Shown here: positions 7,487-15,794 of the stretch, piece by piece
Layout: every line of letters starts with the position of its first letter
How positions within the stretch are numbered: position 1 is the first letter of the stretch
Source of the DNA: Curtobacterium flaccumfaciens pv. betae
Lineage (GTDB): Bacteria > Actinomycetota > Actinomycetes > Actinomycetales > Microbacteriaceae
Direction: 5' to 3'
Length of the DNA stretch: 64,000 bases
Assembly: GCF_026241855.1 (NCBI RefSeq)
Contig: NZ_JAPJDC010000001.1
Location: 372,001 to 436,000 of the forward strand
The notes under the pieces: generated by a model
Told to the model about the DNA's origin: nothing
The model's input: the letters and a program-made list of their open reading frames with translations, nothing else
The model's database searches: none
Position numbers and translations under genes: made by a program

Positions 7487-8424
7487 TGGACGTGCTGTCG
7501 ACCGTCTTCTCGTTCCAGGACTACGGCCAGCTCCTCGTGCTGGTGCAGAACTCGATCTGGGCCGGCGCGGTGCTCGGCATCGTCGGCGGGCTCATCGGCC
7601 CGTTCGTCGTCGCCCGGAACATGCCCTTCGCCGTGCACGGCATCTCGGAGCTCTCGTTCGCCGGGGCCAGTGCCTCGCTGCTGCTCGGGGTGAACGTCAT
7701 CTCCGGCTCACTCGTCGGGTCGGTCATCGCCGCCCTGCTCATCGGCGTCCTCGGGTCGCGTGCCCGGGAACGCAACTCGATCATCGCCGTCCTCATGCCG
7801 TTCGGGCTCGGGCTCGGCATCCTCTGCCTGGCGCTCTACAAGGGCCGGGCCGCCAACAAGTTCGGGTTGCTCACCGGGCAGATCGTCTCGGTCGACAACC
7901 CGCAGCTGGCGTTCCTGATCGTGGTCGCCGCGATCGTCGTGGCGACGCTGCTCGTCATCTGGCGCCCGCTGATGTTCGCCTCGGTCGACCCCGACGTGGC
8001 TGCAGCTGCGGGGATCCCGGTGCGCACCCTCGCGATCGTGTTCATGCTCGTGCTCGGACTGGCCACCGCCGTGTCAGTGCAGATCGTCGGTGCGTTGCTC
8101 GTGCTGTCCCTGCTCGTGACCCCGGCGGCCGCGGCCCTGCGCCTCAGCTCGCACCCGGTCGTCGTGCCGGTGCTGTCGACGGTGTTCGCGGTGACGTCGG
8201 TCGTCGGTGGCATCCTGCTCGCACTGGGCGGCGGCCTGCCGATCAGCCCCTACGTGACGACGATCTCGTTCGCGATCTGGGTGGTCTGCCGGATCATCGG
8301 GTCGCGACGCGACAGGCGGGGACGCAACCGCGTCGCCGGCCGGAACCAGCGTGGCGGGGGCGAGCCGGGCCTCCAGGCAGGGACGACGTCGACAGCCGGT
8401 CGGAAGGAAGAGGTGTCAGCATGA
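7486..8424 (+). CDS. znuB: Zinc ABC transporter permease
   Basis: A 312-residue ABC-3 family permease with eight to nine predicted membrane segments, beginning with VQNSIWAGAVLGIVGGLIGPF and including the conserved HGISELSFAGAS. ATG 7486 overlaps the znuC stop by one base. The C-terminal 40 residues are hydrophilic and rich in Arg and Gly; within them PGLQAG is encoded by the dispersed 12-mer GGGCCTCCAGGC (8367-8378), so this tail may be a late addition. Its stop overlaps the zur start (ATGA). Confidence 0.9.
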   Translation: MDVLSTVFSFQDYGQLLVLVQNSIWAGAVLGIVGGLIGPFVVARNMPFAVHGISELSFAGASASLLLGVNVISGSLVGSVIAALLIGVLGSRARERNSIIAVLMPFGLGLGILCLALYKGRAANKFGLLTGQIVSVDNPQLAFLIVVAAIVVATLLVIWRPLMFASVDPDVAAAAGIPVRTLAIVFMLVLGLATAVSVQIVGALLVLSLLVTPAAAALRLSSHPVVVPVLSTVFAVTSVVGGILLALGGGLPISPYVTTISFAIWVVCRIIGSRRDRRGRNRVAGRNQRGGGEPGLQAGTTSTAGRKEEVSA

Positions 8425-8846
8425 ACGCCGTGCAGAAGACCAAGCGGAACACGTGGCAGCGCGAAGCGGTGCGCGGTGCCCTCGACTCCACCGAGGGGTT
8501 CGTCAGCGCGCAGGCGCTGCACCAGCACCTGCGGGACGAGGGCTCGACCATCGGACTGGCCACGGTCTACCGGGCCCTCGCCGACCTGGCCACCGAGGGC
8601 GACGCCGACTCGCTGCAGCAGGACGGCGAATCGCTGTACCGCGCGTGCACGACGGACGCGCACCACCACCACCTGATCTGCCGGAACTGCGGCCGGACCG
8701 TCGAGATCGAAGCGGACCCGGTGGAGCAATGGGCGCAGGACGTCGCTGCCGCCAACGGGTTCACCAACGCCAGCCACGTCGTCGACATCTTCGGCGAGTG
8801 CGCCGTCTGCACGGCAGCCCGAGCGACTGCCGCCACCGACGAGTAA
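8421..8846 (+). CDS. zur: Fur-family zinc uptake regulator
   Basis: A 141-residue Fur-family repressor: winged-helix N-domain (about 10-80, with STIGLATVYRALADL), the HHHHLIC metal-sensing stretch (81-87), and two CxxC pairs (Cys87/Cys90 and Cys127/Cys130) that hold a structural zinc. Being last in the znu operon and having a Zur box at the operon's head make it a Zur rather than a Fur. It would repress znuACB when zinc is plentiful. ATG 8421 overlaps the znuB stop by four bases. Confidence 0.87.
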   Translation: MNAVQKTKRNTWQREAVRGALDSTEGFVSAQALHQHLRDEGSTIGLATVYRALADLATEGDADSLQQDGESLYRACTTDAHHHHLICRNCGRTVEIEADPVEQWAQDVAAANGFTNASHVVDIFGECAVCTAARATAATDE

Positions 8847-8856
8847 CCTGCCCCGC

Positions 8857-9552
8857 ATGCACGTCATCCTGGTCCCCGGGTTCTGGCTCGACGCGAGCGC
8901 GTGGGACGACGTCGCCCCGGTGCTCCGCGAGGCCGGGCATTCGGTGCAGGCGATCACGCGCGACGGCGACACGCTCGACGAGCAGGTCGCCGCGTTGGTC
9001 GCGATCCTGGACGACGTCGCGTCCGCCGACGAACCGGTCGTGCTCGCCGGACACTCGGGTGCCGGGCCGATCGCGTACATGGCCGCCGACCAGCGCCCGT
9101 CGCTCGTCGCGCACCTGCTCTACGTCGACACGTTCCCGGGGCCCGAGGGCGGGTGCGTCAACGACGAGCTGCCCGTGGTCGACGGGGTCGTACCGCTGCC
9201 GTCGTGGGACATCTGGGAACCCGCCACCGTCCGGGGCATGACGCCCGAGGTCCGGCAGGACGTCGAGCACCGGGCGATCCCCGAGCCGGCCTCGGTGCCG
9301 TCGGACCGGTTCCACTACGCCGACCCGGCACGGCACACGATCCCCGCGACGATCATCACCTGCGAGATCCCCGCCGCCGAGCTGCTGGCGATGGTGGCGG
9401 ACCACCAGGCCTGGGCGGCCGAGCTCGTCGCGACCGAGGAACTCTCCATCGTCGGGCTCGAGACCGGCCACTGGCCGATGTTCACGGCGCCGCAGCAGCT
9501 CGGCGAGCTGATGGTGCAGGCGCTCGCGCCCAAGCCGACGCAGGCGCCGTAG
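8857..9552 (+). CDS. Alpha/beta-fold hydrolase
   Basis: A 231-residue soluble alpha/beta hydrolase. The N-terminus MHVILVPGFWLDASAW has the oxyanion-hole region, GHSGAG (65-70, Ser67) is the nucleophile elbow, and a histidine in LETGHWPMF near the C-terminus completes a triad. The substrate cannot be read from sequence. A TAACCT hexamer (8844-8849) lies seven bases before the ATG and overlaps the zur stop codon, so the gene probably has its own leaderless promoter besides read-through from znu. Confidence 0.75.
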   Translation: MHVILVPGFWLDASAWDDVAPVLREAGHSVQAITRDGDTLDEQVAALVAILDDVASADEPVVLAGHSGAGPIAYMAADQRPSLVAHLLYVDTFPGPEGGCVNDELPVVDGVVPLPSWDIWEPATVRGMTPEVRQDVEHRAIPEPASVPSDRFHYADPARHTIPATIITCEIPAAELLAMVADHQAWAAELVATEELSIVGLETGHWPMFTAPQQLGELMVQALAPKPTQAP

Positions 9553-9591
9553 GGGCGACCACGCGGGTGCGTGAGCGGTCCGGTCCGACCG

Positions 9592-9619
9592 CCACGGGCC
9601 TCCAGGCCTGGAGGCGTGG
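9592..9619 (+). terminator. Hairpin after hydrolase gene, built on the GGGCCTCCAGGC repeat
   Basis: GCCTCCAGG is followed directly by CCTGGAGGC, with outer CCAC/GTGG pairs: a strong stem about 40 bases after the stop. No T-run. The rest of 9553-9874 shows no reading frame I can support; the rpmB promoter should lie in it. Confidence 0.6.
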
Positions 9620-9874
9620 CTTGCGACACGCCCGGTCCTCGCGTAACGTGGACCCCTGGTTCTCCGCGTCCGCGCGGCGGACCCGTTGTTCCAAGCCCTC
9701 CGACCGTCGCGAACGCCGCGGTCGCGCGGTGTCCGGCTCTCCTTCGACAGGGGATGCGGACCTGGGCGGTGCACACAACCCCCTCGCACGGTCACCCCGG
9801 TGACGGTGCGCGTGTGCACCAGGCAAGTGAACTTGGGTGCGGCCGTCCGGTCGCACGGTACTCAGGAGGAAACC

Positions 9875-10111
9875 ATGGCAGCAGTGTGCCAGGTGACCGG
9901 CGCCGTTCCCGGCTTCGGTCACAACATCTCGCACTCGCACCGCCGGACGAAGCGTCGCTTCGACCCGAACGTGCAGAAGAAGACGTACTACGTGCCCTCG
10001 CTTCGTCGTAACGTCACGCTCACGCTCAGCGCGAAGGGCATCAAGGTGATCGACGCACGTGGCATCGAGTCCGTCGTCAAGGATCTCCTCGCCCGTGGGG
10101 AGAAGATCTGA
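9875..10111 (+). CDS. rpmB: 50S ribosomal protein L28, zinc-independent form
   Basis: A 78-residue L28 with [20 protein letters not shown] near its start. It has one cysteine only (CQVTG), not the CxxC pairs of the zinc-binding form, so it is of the C-minus type. A strong ribosome site (CAGGAGG) precedes ATG 9875. First gene of rpmB-rpmG-rpsN; the stop overlaps the rpmG start by one base. Confidence 0.93.
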   Translation: MAAVCQVTGAVPGFGHNISHSHRRTKRRFDPNVQKKTYYVPSLRRNVTLTLSAKGIKVIDARGIESVVKDLLARGEKI

Positions 10112-10281
10112 TGGCGAAAAAGGGTCAGGACATCCGTCCGATCATCAAGCTCCGCTCGACGGCGGGCACCGGGTTCACCTACGTGACCAAGAAGAACCGT
10201 CGGAACAACCCCGACCGACTCGTGCTGAAGAAGTACGACCCGGTGATCCGCAAGCACGTCGACTTCCGTGAGGAGCGCTAA
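10111..10281 (+). CDS. rpmG: 50S ribosomal protein L33, zinc-independent form
   Basis: A 56-residue L33 ([19 protein letters not shown]) with the conserved [15 protein letters not shown] core. It has no cysteines at all, so it cannot form the zinc ribbon of the other L33 type. ATG 10111 shares its A with the rpmB TGA stop. Second gene of the small ribosomal operon. Confidence 0.93.
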   Translation: MAKKGQDIRPIIKLRSTAGTGFTYVTKKNRRNNPDRLVLKKYDPVIRKHVDFREER

Positions 10282-10283
10282 GC

Positions 10284-10589
10284 ATGGCGAAGAAGAGCAA
10301 GATCGCGAAGAACAACCAGCGTGCCGTCATCATCGCGCGCTACGCCGAGCGTCGTCTCGAGCTGAAGAAGGCCCTCGTGGACCCGAACGGCACCGACGAG
10401 TCGCGTGAGGCCGCCCGCGTGGGCCTGCAGAAGCTGCCCCGCGACGCATCGCCCATCCGGTACCGCAACCGTGACGCCATCGACGGCCGCCCCCGTGGCC
10501 ACCTCGGTGAGTTCGGCATCAGCCGTGTCCGCTTCCGTGACATGGCCCACCGCGGCGAGCTCCCCGGCATCACGAAGAGCTCCTGGTAA
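10284..10589 (+). CDS. rpsN: 30S ribosomal protein S14, zinc-independent form
   Basis: A 101-residue S14 of the long, cysteine-free type ([20 protein letters not shown] ... [20 protein letters not shown]). It starts two bases after the rpmG stop. L28, L33 and S14 are the three ribosomal proteins whose zinc-free paralogues are often Zur-regulated in actinobacteria; here they sit 1 kb from znuACB-zur, but no Zur box was found upstream. Confidence 0.94.
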   Translation: MAKKSKIAKNNQRAVIIARYAERRLELKKALVDPNGTDESREAARVGLQKLPRDASPIRYRNRDAIDGRPRGHLGEFGISRVRFRDMAHRGELPGITKSSW

Positions 10590-10605
10590 GCACTCGCAGT
10601 ACACG

Positions 10606-10635
10606 ACGCCCCGTCACCTCCTGGTGGCGGGGCGT
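10606..10635 (+). terminator. Rho-independent-type terminator after rpsN
   Basis: ACGCCCCGTCACC (10606-10618) pairs with GGTGGCGGGGCGT (10623-10635) around the four-base loop TCCT, with one G-T wobble. It lies 16 bases after the rpsN stop. The T-tract is only TT. Confidence 0.8.
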
Positions 10636-10879
10636 TCGCTGTGTACGGGGTACACGCGAGCCGTCATTCGTCACATCTGCCCCTCCAGCACCCCCTCGGA
10701 GCCCCGACAACCCCGGAAATCCGGGCGAGTCGGCGGTTTTCACCCCCGGCGGCTGGTAGGTTCAACTCCGGTTCCGCCGGGCCCTCGGCCCACTGGCACC
10801 GTGGCACGGGGCAACCGCTCCGGGCGCCGGACGACACGTGCGTCCGACCGATACTGCAAGAAGTCCGAGGAGGACATCC

Positions 10880-11167
10880 ATGGCTGACAAGTCACTGAAC
10901 CGCACCGAGCTCGTCGCTGCCGTCGCCGCTGAGTCCGGCCAGAGCCAGGCCACCGTCAACGGCGTCGTCGACGCGCTCTTCAGCGTCGTCTCGTCGTCCG
11001 TCGCCGACGGCACGAAGGTCACGATCCCGGGTTGGATCGCCTTCGAGAAGACGCACCGCGCCGCCCGCACCGGCCGCAACCCGCAGACGGGTGACGCCAT
11101 CGAGATCGCCGCGAGCGACTCGGTCAAGGTCAGCGCCGGCTCGAAGCTCAAGGCTGCGGTCAAGTAA
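10880..11167 (+). CDS. hup: HU-family nucleoid protein
   Basis: A 95-residue HU protein (MADKSLNRTELVAAVA), a small basic DNA-bending protein. The conserved arm region is GRNPQTGDAIEIAASDSVKV. It lacks the long Lys/Ala/Pro tail of mycobacterial HupB. Start ATG 10880 follows GAGGAGG; in-frame codons upstream are not conserved. The 290 bases before it contain the rpsN terminator and no supportable gene. Confidence 0.93.
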   Translation: MADKSLNRTELVAAVAAESGQSQATVNGVVDALFSVVSSSVADGTKVTIPGWIAFEKTHRAARTGRNPQTGDAIEIAASDSVKVSAGSKLKAAVK

Positions 11168-11187
11168 GACTGTTCCGCGCATCGGGA

Positions 11188-11207
11188 GGGACGGCTTCGG
11201 CCGTCCC
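11188..11207 (+). terminator. TTCG-loop terminator after hup
   Basis: GGGACGGC-TTCG-GCCGTCCC followed by TTT: a perfect eight-pair stem with a stable tetraloop 20 bases after the HU stop. Confidence 0.9.
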
Positions 11208-11361
11208 TTTCGTCGTTCCCGGGGCGCGTGCGTGGACGTTTGCTCGGTCGGGCGCGCGTGCGTGCGCCCGGTGCGCATGTCCGGCCTGGAGGCCCGTGCC
11301 GGTTTGCACAGATCGGCCCGCCCCGTCCGTCGGCCGGGTGGGCACCGCCTAGGCTTGACGG

Positions 11362-13404
11362 GTGAATCGGATCGCGCGCATCGCCGGTCCCGCCGTGCTC
11401 CTGCTCGTCGGGTTCGTGGCGCTGCTCACGGCACTCGTCATCGGTGGGGGCGCGAACCCCGCACTCATCGCCGACCCGGGGCCAGTCGTCCGCTTCGGGC
11501 TGCCGATCGCCCGGCTCGTCGTCGACCTGTCCGCGGCCACCACGATCGGTGGGCTCGCGCTGGCGACCATCGGCCTCTCGCGCTCCGGCCCCGAGTGGAA
11601 CCGCGCGATCGACGTCGCCGCCGGGGCCAGTGGCGTCTGGACGGTGGCATCGGCCGTCGCCACGTTCTGCACGTTCCTCAGCGTCGCCGGCTCGCGCATC
11701 AGCATCGACGAGCAGTTCGGGCAGTCGATGGGGGTCTTCCTCACCGGCACCGAGCTCGGGCTGGCCTGGCTCGTGACCGTCCTCGTCGCCGCGGCCGTCA
11801 CGGTGCTCTGCTTCGCCGTCCGTTCGCGGGGCATGGTCGCCCTGACCGCCGGCGTCTCGATGATCGGCCTCATCCCGCTCGCGCAGCAGGGCCACGCCGC
11901 CGGCACCGCCAGCCACGACGCCGCTGTGACGGCACTGGGGCTGCACCTGGTCGGTGCGGCGCTGTGGGTCGGTGGGCTCGTCATGCTCGTGCTGCTGCGC
12001 GGGGTGCTGCCCGGCGACCGGCTGGCCGCGGTCGTGGCCCGGTACTCGAGCATCGCCCTCGGCTGCTTCGTGCTCGTCGCCGTCTCGGGCACCGCGTCGG
12101 CGCAGATCCGCGTCGGGGCGCTGTCGAACCTGTTCACCCCGTACGGCACGCTCGTCCTGGTGAAGATCGGTGCGATCGTCGCCATCGGGGTCCTCGGTGC
12201 GGTGCAGCGCCGTCGGGCCATCCGTGCGCTGACCACCTCGCCCGATCGGCAGCGGCCCTTCTGGACCCTCATCGTCGTCGAGCTCGCGGTGATGGGCGTG
12301 GCGTCGGGGTTCGCCGCGGCACTCGGGCGGACCGCCACCCCGGTCGACCAGATCGCCCTGAGCAAGACCACCGACCCGAGCCCGGCGGAGCTCCTGACCG
12401 ACGACCTGCTGCCGCACGCGCCCGGTGCGTGGGGCTGGCTGACCCAGTGGAACATCGACCTGTTCTGGCTGATGGCCGCCGTCCTGCTCGCTGCGACCTA
12501 CGTGGCCGGCGTCGTGCGACTGCGGCGGGGCGGCGTGCGGTGGCCGGCGCGTCGCTCGATCGCCGCGGCCCTGGCGGTCGTGTCCCTGGTGGTCGCGACC
12601 TCGGGCTCGCTGCACCAGTACGACCGGTTCCTCGTCTCGGCGAACGTCGGTGCCCACGTGCTGCTCGGCCTGGTGGTCCCCGCCCTGGTGTGGGCGGCGG
12701 CACCCGTCGCCCTGATCCGCGCCGCCGTGCACCCCCGGAACGACGACAGCACGGGGGTGCGTGAGTGGACCGACGTCATCGTCGAGCACCCCTCCGTGCG
12801 GTACCTGGCGCAGCCGTTCCCCGCGTTCCTGCTCGCGGCGGGCCTGTGGTGGGCCTTCTTCGCCACCGACGCCGTCCGGTGGTCGGTGAGCGACCCCACC
12901 GGCCGCACCGTCAGCGACGCCGTGTTCCTGCTGGTCGGGCTACTGGCCGTCCCGACGCTCTGCACACCGATCCCCGCCGGGCACCGTCGTCCGACCACGG
13001 CTGCCGTGGCCGTCCGGATCGTCGGGGCCGTGGTGATCGCGGCGGGCACGGTCTCGCTCGGCATCGCGATGCGCGGGCCGCTCGGGCTGCTGCAGGCCTC
13101 GTGGTTCGGCGCGATGGGCCGGACGTGGGGGCCGGACCCGCTCGTCGACCAGGCCAGGGCCGGCCTGGTGCTGATCGTCGCCGGCGTGCTGCTCCTGGTG
13201 ACCGTGGTCGTGGTGGTGCTCGTGCGGCTGCGGCGTGACGGCGGAGACCCGGTCGACGTCGTCGACGCAGCTGCTGCCGGCGACGCAGCTGTGGCCGGTC
13301 CGACCGCCGCCGCCGAGCCCGCTGCCCGGGCCGACCAGGACGACCTGGACTTCGACGACGGCAGTGACGACCTCGAACCCTCGCCCGGGGCGGACGCCCG
13401 ATGA
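11362..13404 (+). CDS. CopD/CtaG fused membrane protein
   Basis: A 680-residue polytopic membrane protein. The N-terminal half (to about 330) has the CopD copper-resistance pattern with LHLVGAALWVGGLVMLVLL; the C-terminal half is a caa3-type CtaG domain (LHQYDRFLVSANVGAHVLLG, then WWAFFATDAVRW). The tail is acidic and probably cytosolic. Such fusions are linked to copper delivery to cytochrome oxidase; that role is known for the families, not shown here. GTG 11362 has no ribosome site, but TAGGCT (11350-11355) lies six bases upstream, as in a leaderless transcript. A paralogue is at 28575-30620. It overlaps the helicase gene by four bases. Confidence 0.82.
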   Translation: MNRIARIAGPAVLLLVGFVALLTALVIGGGANPALIADPGPVVRFGLPIARLVVDLSAATTIGGLALATIGLSRSGPEWNRAIDVAAGASGVWTVASAVATFCTFLSVAGSRISIDEQFGQSMGVFLTGTELGLAWLVTVLVAAAVTVLCFAVRSRGMVALTAGVSMIGLIPLAQQGHAAGTASHDAAVTALGLHLVGAALWVGGLVMLVLLRGVLPGDRLAAVVARYSSIALGCFVLVAVSGTASAQIRVGALSNLFTPYGTLVLVKIGAIVAIGVLGAVQRRRAIRALTTSPDRQRPFWTLIVVELAVMGVASGFAAALGRTATPVDQIALSKTTDPSPAELLTDDLLPHAPGAWGWLTQWNIDLFWLMAAVLLAATYVAGVVRLRRGGVRWPARRSIAAALAVVSLVVATSGSLHQYDRFLVSANVGAHVLLGLVVPALVWAAAPVALIRAAVHPRNDDSTGVREWTDVIVEHPSVRYLAQPFPAFLLAAGLWWAFFATDAVRWSVSDPTGRTVSDAVFLLVGLLAVPTLCTPIPAGHRRPTTAAVAVRIVGAVVIAAGTVSLGIAMRGPLGLLQASWFGAMGRTWGPDPLVDQARAGLVLIVAGVLLLVTVVVVVLVRLRRDGGDPVDVVDAAAAGDAAVAGPTAAAEPAARADQDDLDFDDGSDDLEPSPGADAR

Positions 13405-14723
13405 GCATCGAGCTGAGCGACGAACAGCGCGCCGTCTTCGAGTACATCGAGCACACCCGTGACCACGTGTTCATCACCGGCCGGGCCGGCACGGGCAAGT
13501 CCACGCTGCTCAACCACCTGTCGTGGAACACCGAGAAGCAGGTCGTCATCTGCGCGCCGACGGGGGTCGCCGCGCTCAACGTCGGCGGCCAGACGATCCA
13601 CTCCCTGTTCCGGCTGCCGATCGGGCTCATCGCCGACGCCGAGCTGCGGCAGGGCCCGGACACCCGCAAGCTCCTCAACACGATCGACACCCTGGTCATC
13701 GACGAGGTGTCGATGGTCAACGCCGACCTGCTCGACGGCATGGACCGGTCGCTCCGCAAGGCCCGCGGTCGGCAGTTCGAGGCGTTCGGCGGCGTCCAGG
13801 TCGTGATGTTCGGCGACCCGTACCAGCTGCCCCCGGTGCCCGGCGACGCCGACGAGCGCGCCTACTTCACCGACCACTACCGGTCGATGTGGTTCTTCGA
13901 CGCCAAGGTGTGGCTCGAGGCCGAGCTCAACATCATCGAGCTCGCCACGGTGCACCGGCAGCGCGACGACGCCTTCGCCGCGATGCTCACCGCCGTCCGG
14001 CACGGTCGGGTCACCGCGGACATCGCCGAGCAGCTCAACACCGCCGGGGCACGTCCGGCTCCGGACGACGCCATCACCCTGGCGACCCGCAACGACACGG
14101 TCGCCCGGATCAACAAGGCGGCCCTCGAGCGGCTGCCCGGCAAGGTGAAGACCGCCAAGGCCGACGTGAACGGCGACTTCGGTGGACGCAACTTCCCGGC
14201 CGACGAAGCCCTCGAGCTGAAGCCCGGCGCGCACGTGATGTTCCTGCGCAACGACGCCGACCAGCGCTGGGTGAACGGCACCCTGGGCATCGTGACGGCC
14301 ATCCGCGACACGGTGTGGGTCGACGTCGACGGTGAGTCGTTCGAGGTCCAGCCGTCGGTGTGGGAGAAGTTCAAGTACTCGTACGACGCGGACAAGAAGG
14401 AACTCAAGAAGGACACCGTCGGGGAGTTCCAGCAGTTCCCGCTCCGACTGGCCTGGGCCGTGACCATCCACAAGTCGCAGGGCAGCACCTACGACCGGGC
14501 CGTGGTCGACCTCGGCAACCGGGTGTTCAGCGCGGGCCAGACGTACGTGGCGCTGTCGCGGCTGACCTCGCTCGAGGGGTTGTTCCTCACCCGCCCGCTC
14601 CGGCCGCAGGACATCATCGTGGACCTGGACGTCCGACGCTTCATGTCCGAGGCGCCCCGCATCGTGGCCACCGAGCTCGAGGCCCCGAAGAAGCAGCCCG
14701 ACGCCGAGCCCGACGCCGACTGA
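13401..14723 (+). CDS. Pif1/RecD2-like superfamily 1 DNA helicase
   Basis: A 440-residue ATP-dependent helicase of the Pif1/RecD type. Walker A is GRAGTGKS (27-34), Walker B is LVIDEVSMV (about 98-106), motif III is VMFGDPYQLPPV, and the C-terminal motif is AVTIHKSQGSTYDRA followed by YVALSRLTSLEG. Length fits stand-alone bacterial Pif1-like proteins; no nuclease domain is seen. It probably acts in replication-fork or recombination metabolism. ATG 13401 overlaps the CopD-CtaG stop (ATGA), an odd operon partner. Confidence 0.85.
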   Translation: MSIELSDEQRAVFEYIEHTRDHVFITGRAGTGKSTLLNHLSWNTEKQVVICAPTGVAALNVGGQTIHSLFRLPIGLIADAELRQGPDTRKLLNTIDTLVIDEVSMVNADLLDGMDRSLRKARGRQFEAFGGVQVVMFGDPYQLPPVPGDADERAYFTDHYRSMWFFDAKVWLEAELNIIELATVHRQRDDAFAAMLTAVRHGRVTADIAEQLNTAGARPAPDDAITLATRNDTVARINKAALERLPGKVKTAKADVNGDFGGRNFPADEALELKPGAHVMFLRNDADQRWVNGTLGIVTAIRDTVWVDVDGESFEVQPSVWEKFKYSYDADKKELKKDTVGEFQQFPLRLAWAVTIHKSQGSTYDRAVVDLGNRVFSAGQTYVALSRLTSLEGLFLTRPLRPQDIIVDLDVRRFMSEAPRIVATELEAPKKQPDAEPDAD

Positions 14724-15106
14724 CGCGTCCGACCTGCGGCTGTCCCACGCCGCCGTCCGAGCGGGTTCCGTCCGTTCCGCGCGGCGCGGTTGAGCGGTCA
14801 CGACTCCCCGTCGGTGCCGCCTCGAGCGGTCACGACCTGTCGCTCCGACGCGCCCCAGTCGACGATTCGTGACCGGCCGGCGGACCTGAGCGGGGAGTCG
14901 TGACCGGATGACACCCCCGCCGGACCACCCCGCCCCAGCCGGCCCCGCCCCCGCGGGGCCCCCGACCCCGCCGGACCCACGCCCCAGCCGGCCCCGCCCC
15001 CGCCCGGCCCCCGACCCCGCCCCCGCCCCGCCAGACTCCGCGCACACGACCACGCCCGCCTGCCGGAGCGGCAGACGGGCGTCGGGAGTGCGGTCGAGCG
15101 GGTGCG
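14724..15106. other. 383-base non-coding stretch with inverted repeat and C-rich tract
   Basis: No reading frame I can support. GGTCACGACTCCCC (14796-14809) is repeated inverted as GGGGAGTCGTGACC (14892-14905), and part of it again at 14829. Positions 14910-15055 are an extremely C-rich, purine-poor tract made of CCCCGCCCCAGCCGG-like units. It lies between convergent genes (helicase and DUF4383), so it may hold their terminators. Confidence 0.6.
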
Positions 15107-15553
15107 TCAGGCGCGCGCCGCTCGCAGCGCGCGGAGGTTCTCCTTGTCGGCGCCGAGCGCGGTGAGCAGCAGGAGCACACCGACGACGGCGTGGAACACG
15201 TTGTCCGTGGTGTTGAGGGCGAAGACGTTGGCCGAGGTGTCGACGAAGACGAAGCCGTACACCGCGAAGACGACGAGCAGGACCCCGACGAGCAGGTTGC
15301 CGTTGCGCGATCCGACGGTGTTGCCGAGGCCGGTGATGAGCAGCACCGCGGCGAGCAGCACCCACACCAGGCAGAGCGCCGGGTTCACGCCGAACGCGTT
15401 CCACAGCATGCCGCCCTGGCGGTTGAAGAAGCCCGGGTCGCCGTCAGCGGCGAAGAAGAAGCCCAGGACGCCCCAGAGTGCGAGGACGCCGCCGGCCGTG
15501 AGTGCGAGACCCCGGTTCGGCGAGGCGATGATGCCCGGTTCCTTGATGGCCAC
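15107..15553 (-). CDS. DUF4383 family small membrane protein
   Basis: A 148-residue protein with four predicted membrane helices. VNPALCLVWVLLAAVLLITGLGN and NTTDNVFHAVVGVLLLL resemble the DUF4383 family of unknown function common in actinobacteria. GTG 15553 is chosen because GAGGAGG lies eight bases upstream; the frame stays open further upstream but without conserved features. Divergent from the PAP2 gene. Confidence 0.65.
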   Translation of the reverse strand: MAIKEPGIIASPNRGLALTAGGVLALWGVLGFFFAADGDPGFFNRQGGMLWNAFGVNPALCLVWVLLAAVLLITGLGNTVGSRNGNLLVGVLLVVFAVYGFVFVDTSANVFALNTTDNVFHAVVGVLLLLTALGADKENLRALRAARA

Positions 15554-15794
15554 TTCGGTTTCCTCCTCGTACACTGCCGACGCGACGTGCGTCGGTCCCG
15601 CGTGGTGCGACGGCCCGGCGGGGATCACCGATCCCTTCGTGTCAGCGCGCAGTGCGCGGCCGACGGGGGTGCGGTTCCCAGCCTCCGGCCGGTGCTCCAA
15701 CGGTATCGTGTCGGACCCCGACCGACCCAATCGCAGCGCCGCCGCCAGTCGTGCGACGAGCCCGACGACGACCACCCCGAGGAGGACCAGCCCG

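Noticed and set aside
9620..9874. Zur box before rpmB
   Set aside because: No sequence close to TGAnAATnATTnTCA was found in this interval, despite the zinc-free ribosomal proteins downstream.
14908..15165. 85-codon Pro-rich frame on the plus strand
   Set aside because: Translation of a low-complexity C-rich tract; no start signal and no conserved content.
12498..15404. Open frame of 968 codons on the minus strand
   Set aside because: It runs antisense through the CopD-CtaG and helicase genes. Its composition is the Arg/Gly/Asp-rich pattern of a GC-rich shadow frame, and no domain is recognisable.
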